Shown here: piece after piece, positions 1 through 12,109 of the stretch | Layout: every line of letters begins with the position of its first letter | Numbering within the stretch: position 1 is the stretch's first letter | NCBI GenBank assembly: GCA_011634665.1 | Contig: WAEK01000016.1 | Location: 124,001 to 188,000, forward strand | Reading direction: 5' to 3' | DNA: 64,000 bases | DNA from: Mortierella sp. BCC40632 | Taxonomy: Eukaryota; Mortierellomycota; Mortierellomycetes; Mortierellales; Mortierellaceae | Program-made: the position numbers and the translations under genes | Notes under the pieces: generated by a model | What the model was told of the DNA's origin: nothing | What the model saw: only the letters and a program-made list of their open reading frames with translations | The model's database searches: none

Positions 1-2234
1 CTCCATACACAAAAGGAAAAAGACCATGCATGGCTCCTGGCCCTGCTCTCTCCTTCCATTGAATGCAGCCATTGACAGCCCGCCGACTGTAAATAAACCG
101 ATCCTTGACCTTTATTTGGGTCAGGAGCATCAGCCGAAGGAGCACAACTCATGGAAGAACACGAATTTCTGCGGCGACGTCAAGACTGTCCAAGAGGATA
201 TAGAGAGGCTCCATGTATGGTTGAAGATGGATAAGGAGCCAGTAGGGAAGAGATGCGATGTGTCGGTGTGTCGGATGGATGGACGGCGGTTGTGGAAGAG
301 CAATTGAATGAAGTCAAGAGTATTAAAAAAAGAAAGATAGAAATAGAAGGAGAAAGAGAAAGAGAAGAAAAGATGCAAAAGAAAAGAAAGAGAGACAGCT
401 CTGAAGATAACCAAGTGTAAAGTGGAATGCAGTCCATAGCCCAAAAGTGTTTCGACTGTCGCAACTGCCATTGGTATGAACGAGAGCTTGAGCATTCTGC
501 TCAGATGGCGATGGTTCCTAGGTCTGTTCTCTATTGTTCACTTCAGTTACCTTTGAATTATTTTTTTTCTCGTTTTTTGCAGTTGATAGTCGCTGCTGTT
601 TGTACAAGTTGAGGCAAAGAGGATGCGGGTGGGGGGCGTTCTGGTTGCCGATTAAAGAGTTAATAGTGAGGAAATTGTATCGTGAGGAATCCGTGGAGAT
701 TAGGAAGAAAGAGAAGAAAAGGAAGGATACGAAGAAAAATAAAAATAAAAAAGGTATCTTGCAAGAAGTGTGGCAGTAATACTGTGAAAGTGAGAAGCTG
801 ACAGAAGAAGCATGAACAAAAAGAGGCGGAGGCTGTGGGGAAGGTGAGAAGGTAAAAGCAGGGAAACCCTTGGGAGAGGTTATATTACGAAGGGACAGAG
901 ATCAAAACAAAGGGGAGAACTGGGATCGCAAAACAAAGGGGAAGACAGGGACAAAAGAAGAAACCGCGGCAAAAAAAGGAAAGGAGGGCTGAAATTCGTC
1001 CTCAAAAGGGAAATGAGACAATGATTTGAGTCGCTGGTTTGAAAGAGAGACGAGAATCGAATGGGAGAGAGGTAAAAAGAAATATTACAAGAGATAGAGA
1101 GAAAGGAAAATAAGGAAAGTGGAGAGAAAAAAAGAAAGAAAGAAAGAAAGAAAAAATGAAAGGAAAAGCGGGGGGGAAAAAGAAGAACGAAAGAAAGAAA
1201 GTGAAGAAAGAAAGAGAAGGAAAGAAAAAGAAAGAGTGCGCATAATCCTTTAGCAAAAAGTTAGTCAAAGTCAATCGCGCGTCATCCAGGAACGATTAAA
1301 TGGCGCAATGGGACAAAAAAAACGGACTGTATGGTATCAAGGGAGGCACAGTTAGGACACAAAGGACAAGAGCGGTAGCAGGCAGCTATGGGACGGGTAG
1401 GGCAAGCACACAAGTGTGAATAGCTACATTAAAACGGGAGCAAAAGAATGGCCCATCTTGAAAAAGACAGGAGTCTGCTATCGCCGTTGTTGGTATGCTG
1501 TCTCTGATATCCATGCCGCCATCTCTGTTGCTTCAGTCGCTACTATCGCTGCCGACATCGCTACCTTTCTTCGGTCCTGTAAATGAAAGTAACTTTGCAT
1601 GCCTTTTGATTCTTCTCCCCATTCCACCCATTTTACTCTCTTCCCCGCGCAACTAGGCTCATTTCTTTGCGTAGGCAGTTCATATTGCCATCCAGGTGAT
1701 TGGGTCATCCTCTTGGGATCTCATCTGGTAAATGAGAGCAGAAGGGTCTTGCAGTGCACATTTACTGCGGGTAGTCAATCGGGTTCGCAGATAGGCATCA
1801 GGGTTCCTACTTACAGCAACGGAAAGGTAGGAGGGGCGCGTCTTGCGAATTTGAGGGTCTGGATAGCAGCACGGTTCGCGGTATAGCCCATAATATACAG
1901 AGACCCCGATATTCATGGGCTCTTCATGGACGATACAATGCACGGGATGAATGCTCTTTGGAAGCACAACCTCACTTCTTCCTGCAGTCGAACACCTTCT
2001 AGCATTGAACGAGCCTTCAATTGATTTTACCTTACTCGGACCCCCTTCCTCTTCTTTTTGCGCATCGGACTGCGTCAACGATATGTAAAATAATATATGT
2101 GTACAAAAAAACAGGAGTTTCCTGTTAGACTCCAACTAAACAGGCACAAAGACAAAGGAACCGGAGGCGAGAGGAAGAGAAAGAAAAGGGGAGATACCAA
2201 TCTTCGGTAAATGTGAAAGAGAGATTGAAAGAAG

Positions 2235-2286
<52 letters not shown>

Positions 2287-2376
2287 AGGAGGGAGAGGAA
2301 GAGAGAGAGAGAGGAAGGGAGAGGAAGAGAGAGAGAGGAAGGGAGAGGAAGAGAGAGAGAGAGAGAAAGGGAGCTG
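2235..2376. repeat. Homopurine tract: A-run followed by (GA)n/GGGA repeats
   Basis: A run of about 28 A is followed by about 110 nt of GA, GGA and GGGA units with no pyrimidine. Long mirror-like homopurine tracts of this kind are known to be able to form triplex (H-DNA). Similar shorter GA tracts lie at 2584-2690. Confidence 0.9.
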
Positions 2377-2598
2377 TGCCAGGGTCAATTATGCCTGAGC
2401 AGCCTCACACAACTTCTCTTCCATGAGTTGGTACGCACAGACTGCATGCGCATCGCGAAAAGAGGCCCGCTAAAAAAAATTAAATTTCACTGCCCGCGCG
2501 TCAGGGTGTGTCGCGAAAACTCTGCAGGCCGCGCGTGGCCGAATGCCTTCCCAGGACAAAGGCATCGAGCCTTGGGGTCAAAGATGAGAGAAAGAGAA

Positions 2599-2630
<32 letters not shown>

Positions 2631-3379
2631 AGAGAGAGCGGGAGAGAGAGAAGGAGAGGAAGAAGAAAGGGAGAGAAGAGAGACGAACACGAAAATGGTC
2701 ATTGCAACAAACACGCGTGCTGCCGGAGGAAATACTCTTGTCCCTTCTCTCAAAAGAAGCCCCGCGTCCAACAATGAGAGCCTCTAGTCCTACTTGAGCC
2801 GAACGTGACAAGAGAGAAGGAAAGACCAAAGTTGATGAGGTTTATTTTTTTTTCTTCTTCTTCTTTCCCTCCCGGCAACGGCTTCCAGCATTGCCGTTTG
2901 CTTTCTTCATGCAATATTTCTGCAAGTGCTTATACGCTTTTGTGCATCGTTCAGCGACCCTTGACGGTAAAAGGGTGCAGCAATGAAAATCAGAGAAAAC
3001 GAACACCCGATGCATGCACTGACTCGTGTCGTACATTCCTTTTTGACCTTTCCATCCCTTAGCGCTGTCCGCTGTTGCGGTTTTTTTTTTTTTTTTTTGT
3101 CTCGTGCAGAGTTACTTTTTTTCGCGCACCAGGTCTCTGGATAGGTGGGCGTAATCCCATCTTCTCCTGCACGATCTGAACTTGCACAGCAAAACAAAAG
3201 ACAGCTCAACAAGGAATGTCAACAAAGAGCAAGGCAAAGAAAAAAAAACGCGCCCAAAAAGAACCTTTTTTTATGCTTTCGATCGATCTGCGCTTTGGCC
3301 ATTTTAGCTTTCCATATTAGATCGGGCAAAAATATGTCTGCTCCAAACTCTAACCTGTACATACAGATCTCGCCCTCCC

Positions 3380-3401
3380 TTTCTCCCTTTCTCTCTTTCT
3401 C

Positions 3402-3458
<57 letters not shown>

Positions 3459-3487
3459 GCGTGTGTGTGTGTGTGTGTGTGTGTGTA
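3380..3487. repeat. (CT)n followed by (GT)n compound microsatellite
   Basis: About 75 nt of CT/TTTCTC repeats run directly into about 27 nt of GT repeat. The only open frames across it are low-complexity Ser/Leu or Arg/Glu runs. Confidence 0.95.
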
Positions 3488-4102
3488 TGGCCCATTTGTA
3501 GGAAGGTAAAGAACAGAGCGATAGCATTTCCCGTAGTTCAAATGGCTCTAGAGTTGGATTGTCCCTTTCACTATGCTCATGACGACTAAAAATCCTTCCA
3601 ATTTATGCTGAACTGCTTCACCTCCTGGGATAGTAAGAAAAAACAATAATAAACCCTCGTCGTCGCCAACAGAGAGGATAGATCGACGACGGGATGAAAA
3701 AAAGGAGGGGGAGGATTGAGACGACAATGATAAGCCTTGGGCGAGTACCTTACATAGCGATCCAAAGAGATAGTTCACCCCCTTTAGAACACCTATTGGG
3801 TCACCCAGCGTCATCTCCGTGTCTGCACTCCTCTTCTCCTTTTGATGAGCACTATATTTGACCTCCTTGGAGCGGGAAGTGACATCGTACAAGGGACTAG
3901 TTTAGATTCTACAAGACCTGCCTCTCTCTCTCTCTCTTTCTCTTGCAGGTTTGGTTGTTCACATAGGATTATGGTGCCCCGATAAACAAGGCGTAGAGGA
4001 CCCCTCCTTCTCCTTCTCCTTTTCCTCCTAAACATTGGCCACCTTAACACACTTCAGCATTCCCAAGATCGCTTGATATTTCCTTCCCGATCCCTTTTTC
4101 CT

Positions 4103-7100
4103 TTAGTTAGACGAGAATGCCCCGACAGCCAAACACAAGTTCCGCTTCGTGAACTGAACCTTGTAGACTGGTGTCCTCTTTGTCGGGAATGAAGCCAAAA
4201 GATCATCCGATTCCATTGACATGCCTCCCGCAAGCGATGCTTTCTTGTTCAACTTTTCCAGGGCCGCTTGAGTGTTCTGTTGAATTGTAGGAGAGGCCGC
4301 TGCTGCGGATGCTGATGCCATGGATCCATTGACCCCTGATCCTTCGCGTCCATCTTGCATTATCCGACCATCGGCCCCTGCAGTTGTATCCTTCTTTACA
4401 TCCCAGGCTCGTACGGTACAATCTGCACTTCCTGACATCAAAATACTGCCATCCTTGCTAAAGTCCAAAGAATAAATCGCGCCTTGATGACCCGTCATCT
4501 TTTTCATCCGCTTGCCCGACCCAAGATCCCAGAGCTGGATTGATCGATCCTCGCCTGCAGAAGCCATCATCCGACCATCGGGGGACATGGCAATAGCATG
4601 CACGGCACCTGTGTGTCCTGTAAAGACACGGACACAAGTACCTCTCTGGATATCCCAAAGTCTTGCTGTCTTGTCACTTGATCCTGTCACCAAGTATTTC
4701 GAGTTTGGATGGAACTTGACCGCCTACGGTTATCCCCATCCCCCAATAAAAAAAAAAACGGATTGCTACAAATGAGAAAAAGCCCCTCAGTTTTTTTTTT
4801 TTTTTGCATGTCCAACAAAACCACAAGCGGAATAAAGAATAAAGGAAACAAATAAACATACATCAACGTCCGACAAATGTCCCGCAAAGATTCTTAGTGG
4901 ATAGATATGATCGCAGCTCCACAGTCTAGCCGTCCGATCGTGTGATGCCGTTGCAAAGTAGAATCCTTGTGGTCCAAAATCAACATCCCAGAGAGGATAG
5001 TTATGTCCCTTGTAACACACAACATTCGTCAACGTATTGGTGCTCCATAGTCGTGCTAATAGCAATGTTAAAAAAAAAAAAAAAAAAATAGAGTATGAAT
5101 ACAAGTGTTATGAAGACAATCCGAGCCAAAGGGGAAAAAAAAAAAAATCCTCCTTTTTTTTCGCACCAGTCATATCTTCGGAGCATGTAATGAGGTACTT
5201 GTTATCAGGACTAAAACTTGCACCAAAGACGGCTCCCGCATGGCCAACCAATTTCCTGGAATCGGTCCCGTTTTTTTCCCGAATTCTATCTAAATCATTC
5301 GCTATATCATCCATCAGGACAATAAAAAAAAAAGTGCCAGAATTAATCAATTAGCTTGATATTACAATGGCAGTTCAAGAGTAAGAGAAAAAGAGAAATG
5401 ACCATGCTTGCTTACAATCATGAATCTGTGCCGGATTAAAATTGCTTCTGAACCCTCGCAATTTCTCTCCCTTGAGACTCCAGAGTCGAACATAAGACTC
5501 TGAAAATCCAGCCGCCATCATTGTTGCATCCTCCGAGAGTGCAACACAATTGATACTGTCATGGGCGTTATGGAAGGTATAGGCGCATATTGATGGAAGA
5601 CTCGATGGACCCAAAGCAACTCGTTTCCGTACATCCCGCAACTCCTCGATCTCTGCCTGGATATCGCTCCCCTTGCTTAGATTTTTTTTAAAAAACACAG
5701 ATTGGGACACACACAAAGAAAAAGAAAGATACAAGCGGTTATTATCTCTTTTCCAAGATGATCCTTTCCTTTGGACTCTTGACGAGTCCCTGCATTAAAA
5801 GCACGGTAATATCTCTTACAAGGGGTGGAAGTGGCACATCGTCTCTTGAAGGCGAGTCGACTCCTGCCTCGGACTTCACTTTCTTGTACTCTTCCAGTAA
5901 TGATCCTGTCATCGAGACATCACCATTTGCGTTCTGGCATCGCGGACAAAATCAATAGATTAAAAATACTGTTAGCATTACAAGTTTTGAGGATATAAAA
6001 AACTCAAGTAATAAGAGAGAGAGAGAGAGATCTTACCAATAAAGCTTCTTCTTCCTTCAATGTCTGCTCAACTTGCTCCCGGAATCCCGTGTCGGGTGGC
6101 ATGGGACCCAATGTAACGGCCTGTTGGTTAAATGTTGTCAACTGATTTTGTCCATGCCCAGAGATTCCAACAACTTCCTCTGCTTCTCCAGTCCTGGATA
6201 CATTGGCGCTTCCGACTAGTCACATTGGAAGAAAGGACGGCGCCGGGATGTGTTAGTTGATTTGTTTGAATTTCTATCTCACATACAAACAAAACAAGGA
6301 TGTTCAACAGCTGATTTGCGTTACCCTGAATCTCCAGATGTTGGTTCACGATTCTCAGCAAGAGGATAAACTTATTATCCTGTAAAAAGGCGATCATAAG
6401 CTCAAAGGACACAGGCGACAGGCGCAAATGATACTTGTTGGTCTTGTAGATCTGAGCCAAATCATTCTCTTTGACATGTTGGGGATCGGCGATGGTGCTG
6501 AATCGTGCAATATCTGATGAATGCATTTCTAAATGATCCGATCGATAGCTTTCCATAAACTTTTTTGCTAAACGAATTGAAGTGAAGGCAAAAGCCGCGG
6601 AAACACTGCCGAGTCAGCGAGTTTGCACTCCTTAAATGATTTCTTCTTCTTTTCAAGGTGATCATTCCAGGACAAATCCAGGTATCCATAAATAAATGAA
6701 TCGAACCTTGATCCTTCAGTCCTCTGCTGACAAGGTTGAGGTAGCTGTGAACAAAGAGCGGAAAGAGGATTGCCATAAGCTCTGGCTATAAGAGACAGGC
6801 AAAAAGAAAAAATCCTTTAGAGTCTGTCGATAATATGGCGAAAAATCCTTTGCTTGCTCAAAGACGAGACCGATCCCATACTTTGTAAAGGTCTAACGAG
6901 TTCTCAACCCAACGCTTTAGTGATGAATAAGCAACATCATATGCATCAGGGTCACTCATTTCGGCATTCTCTCGGACTGTTCCAGATTGTGCTGCCGCCG
7001 TCTGTAACTCATCAAGTGTCATCAGATTAGCCTCGCGCTTGAGGGCAATCTCAGCCTGCTTATAACCCTTCTGGTTCAAGTAATGAAGCACAATCTTGTC

Positions 7101-7313
7101 GACTTCCTGCTGCGGTGGAGGCGCAGGCGCTGCCGTTGCTGCAGGTTGCGACTGTGGTTGTGCTTGAGCCTGGGGTTGTGCCTGTGTCTGTGGTTGAACT
7201 GCATTGGAGGGTTGTGCGCTGGTGGATGCTGACACAGTAGTGGATGTAGGGTGGGTCTGGCCTGCAGACGCTCCAGCGCCAGAAGTGTTCGAGCTATCAG
7301 CAGGTTCCGACAT
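4103..7313 (-). CDS. TAF5: TFIID subunit 5 (TAF5), WD40 protein
   Basis: Core scaffold subunit of TFIID, shared with SAGA in yeasts, acting in the nucleus in RNA polymerase II preinitiation. My model has nine exons: 7313-6882, 6785-6707, 6567-6325, 6215-6037, 5933-5820, 5671-5416, 5301-5167, 5055-4862 and 4723-4103. Together they give 2253 nt, or 750 aa, all in frame. The N-terminus (residues about 1-70) is a Ser/Thr/Gln/Pro-rich low-complexity stretch. A LisH motif follows at about 71-103 (DKIVLHYLNQKGYKQAEIAL). Next comes the TAF5 N-terminal alpha domain (for example SFELMIAFLQDN, LLLRIVNQH). The C-terminal half has WD40 repeats (DKTARLWD, DRSIQLWD, ADCTVRAWD, HDRTARLW). The start is the first ATG before the LisH region. 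The exon 5/6 junction is the least certain: exon 5 uses donor GTAAGA but could read on for 22 codons. Family identity is very secure. Confidence 0.93.
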
Positions 7314-8953
7314 GACGAGATTCTGAATCCGATTTAAGCTCCTTTTGTCCCTCACACACACTCTCTTTTCTCCTTGTCCTTGGTCTCTTCTTGTCGAATG
7401 GCAGCGGGATAAGGGTTCTCTTTTCAACCCTCGCGACATTATTTTTTGTCCATTCCTGTAATAAAATCACGTGAGAAACCTCTGTCTCTCTGTTCTTCTT
7501 CTCTCCTCACAAAGCCACTATCCGATGCTCTCGACTCTGGCCTACGCGACCATTTTCAGTAGGTGGCCAAAGGCCATGTGAAGCTTCAGCCATCTCAAAG
7601 CCGTGGGTCAATGCAATTCCAATAGCTCGACTTTCCCAAGAGCATTCAAGTCTCTCCTAGCATCTTTCTGCAAGTCAGTCCATTCTTTTAACCAAAACAC
7701 CCGCTTTCCGGGGTGCAGAAGCCGTTTCTTTCAACAGCAATGGACCCGACCAAGGACCAACAGCAGCCAGACCAGGAGCAGGCTTTGACGGACAAGGGAC
7801 AAAAAAAGAACCCTGGCCAAGAACTTTTGAACTCTGTTCCCCCCGGATCTCACGAGCAGACAAAAGGTAGCTGTCCTGCTCTCTCCTACAACGTCTAAAG
7901 CCTGACTCTTTTGTGTCACTCCCATCGGGGTAGCAATGGTCCTCTAAGAGTATTGACCGGGCACCACCTGCAACGATCTCGAGTGCCCTGTCATTAATAT
8001 CATATGGAACCAACATTGTCCCCTAGAAACAGAGTCTAGAAACCACCATCCACGGGATGACTCGACTGACAGGAACCCGAATCTGGATCTAAATGGTTAG
8101 TAATCTCTCTGCATACCCGGTCTAAACCTACCTCATCGGAGTAGAGTCTTGTGAAGAAGAGTGGAGAGGAAGGTACAAGCTTGAGCACTCGAGGCAGTAC
8201 ATCACAAGCACTTTGGCCTCCTGAGGGCGTTGCACAAACATGGAAAAGACCACCTGCCACCACTGCCTTGGCCTGAGCATTTATTGAAGTGAGCATGGTT
8301 GGCTCTCGCGCAGGAAGAGTGCAGAAGCTCTGACACAAAAGTAGATGATCAAGGATTCTGTCTGTACCATCGCCCTCGCCGCCTGTCTACCCACCCCGAT
8401 CTTCCTGGAAGAAACGACGCCCAAAGGGTAATGGACCAAATGAGATTGGACAGCGACACGGACTAGCAGCGGCATGAACCTTGGACCACACAAACAAAAA
8501 CACGGCCGATTAGACTAGACAGCATGAGTGAGCGAGAGAGAGAGGATCCAATGCGGACGTTACTCTCTTGCTGCAGAAGCCAACGCAATGTCTCGGTTCG
8601 TGCACATGGTCGTTCCTCGACATATCCTTTGCTGACATACTAAACAACGCGTTCCGGCATCCATTGCGCCCTGCATTCAAACAAGTGTGGTCATGGCTCG
8701 AGTACAAATACAACATGTATTCTCTTCTTTCACTCAAAACCTGCCACACATCTCCTCTCCCCCCCTCTCCCCGACACTGCTGCCGAGGAGGATTCTTTTT
8801 TTTTTTTTTTTTTTTTTTTTCTCCTCACCAAAGCGTGCTTTTCTCACAAAAGCCGATCCTGAGTCTCTTGATTACTCTGCCTTCTCTTTTTATCTCTCCA
8901 CTCTTTCGTTCTTCCCACACTTTCGTTAACCTCTTTACAACAAAAAGACTATC
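7314..8953. other. Divergent promoter region between TAF5 and the SIW14-like gene
   Basis: This spacer holds the 5' flanks of TAF5 (leftward) and of the phosphatase gene (rightward). From about 7600 to 8340 the base composition is more balanced than in other spacers, and several short open frames occur on both strands. One plus frame at 7740-7866 ends at a possible donor (AAAG|GTAGCT). I could not assemble a convincing gene. A T-run of about 24 nt lies at 8797-8820, just upstream of the phosphatase ATG. Confidence 0.5.
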
Positions 8954-10631
<1,678 letters not shown>

Positions 10632-10763
10632 GTTTTCATTCTCTCTCTTTTTTCTTTTTCTTGTTTTTTTCTTCTTCTTCTGCTTCTCCCTCTCTCTTTT
10701 TTCCCACCCCCAATCATTCACCAATAGAAATAAAAACTACAATGAGCCTTAGTACTTGCTCTC

Positions 10764-10765
<2 letters not shown>

Positions 10766-10805
<40 letters not shown>
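10766..10805. repeat. (TTTC)n microsatellite
   Basis: About ten uninterrupted TTTC units in the 3' flank of the phosphatase gene. Confidence 0.95.
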
Positions 10806-10808
<3 letters not shown>

Positions 10809-11253
10809 TCACTTGCTCCCACTTGTTCTATTTTCTCTATTTTCTCCTGGCGCACGTGCTAAAGTATGTATGAGTGAGCATGTGTCGCCTGAAGGACATT
10901 AACATTCTCATGACCAGAATTAGGTCCGCAGCGTTTTAGTAGGTTGCAACGAAAACTACGATATTGAATTTGAAATGGTTGTATGAGAAAGAAGAAGTGG
11001 AGTCGGGGGGTGGGGGAGGGGGGAGGAAATCGAATAGCAATAGGAAGAGGAGGTCCTATTGGTATTATTATCGGAACCAGCATGGGCAAGTCTAAGGGGA
11101 GGGGAGGGGAGAAGGAGGAAGAGGAAGGGGAAGAATACAAACGCAAGTGATAAACTCCTCTCTCTTTCTCTTTCTCTTTCTCTTTCTCGTTTTTCATCTT
11201 TTGGCCTATATCCCTTTCCTTGTTCTTTATAAAAACTACGCTTGATTCCGTTA

Positions 11254-11290
<37 letters not shown>

Positions 11291-11992
11291 AAGGCTCTGT
11301 CGCGTCGATCAAACATGACCTGAGAATGCCTTTGAATGGAGGGATATGTAATACTGTCCCTACTTTTGTCCGTGAATGTGTTTGTAGCGTTGAAAGGATC
11401 GCCGACAACAAGTCATCAAAAGTGACTTGCCTCATCAAATCGTCACCAAGATAGTTGTCATCATCAGCTTAGATCGACTGGTTTGAAAGGACGAATTTTG
11501 GCCAAAGAGGGAGAGAATCTTTGTTTTCTCCTTTTCAATAGGCACAGTCTTGGATACTTTGAGGTTTAACTTGATCTAAACCCAGTCTATCAATCATTCC
11601 AATAAAAATATATATTTTAGAAGACGCGTTCCATAACAAACACATTCATTTATCTCACATTCACCCACATGACTATTCATTTTTTTTTCCCCCTCCGGTA
11701 GACTATTCCATGGATAGCTTTTCTTTTTTTGCTTTTGTTGCCGAGTGGGTATAGACGTGTATATTTCCTTTGGGTAACGCAGACAGATTCAACAAAAGAA
11801 AAAAAAAAAGAAAAAAACTAGAGAAACTAAGTGAATAAAAGGGAACTATGAAAATGAACATATGAGGATGAAAAGAAAAGAATAACTTCAAGCTAGAAAA
11901 CGGCTCCTTGACTCCAAAATAAACCAACCACTCTGGCAATAAATGATGCTATCCAATGTAGGAATGAATGCAGTCACTCTTTTTTTCTTTCT

Positions 11993-11994
<2 letters not shown>

Positions 11995-12029
<35 letters not shown>
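11995..12029. repeat. Poly(T) run of about 35 nt
   Basis: Uninterrupted T-run about 80 nt beyond the stop codon of the leftward bZIP gene, read as A on that gene's transcript strand. Confidence 0.95.
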
Positions 12030-12109
12030 CTTTATAGGTCCATAGATGGACAAGGGAGGATATAGATGGACAACATTTCCACATTCCGAGGCCCTTCTCC
12101 TTGAACATT

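Larger units (their letters stand above)
1..4102. other. Gene-free region, purine/pyrimidine-rich
   Basis: I see no supportable gene here. Open frames are short, carry no recognisable domain, and are mostly runs of K/R/E or S/L/F made by GA- or CT-rich simple sequence. One minus frame at 1680-2135 starts with a hydrophobic stretch but has no family resemblance, no splice support and many Ser/Arg residues, so I do not call it. The right end, from about 3890, must hold the 3' UTR of TAF5, which is transcribed leftwards. Confidence 0.6.
10632..12109. other. Convergent intergenic region (3' flanks of SIW14-like and bZIP genes)
   Basis: Contains the 3' UTRs of two convergent genes. It includes a (TTTC)n tract, an A-run of about 34 nt at 11255-11288 and a T-run of about 36 nt ending near 12029. 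No coding potential was recognised. Confidence 0.6.

Noticed and set aside
1680..2135. Possible secreted small protein on the minus strand
   Set aside because: It has only a weak hydrophobic N-terminus, no cleavage-site pattern I trust, no splice or family support, and lies next to simple repeats.
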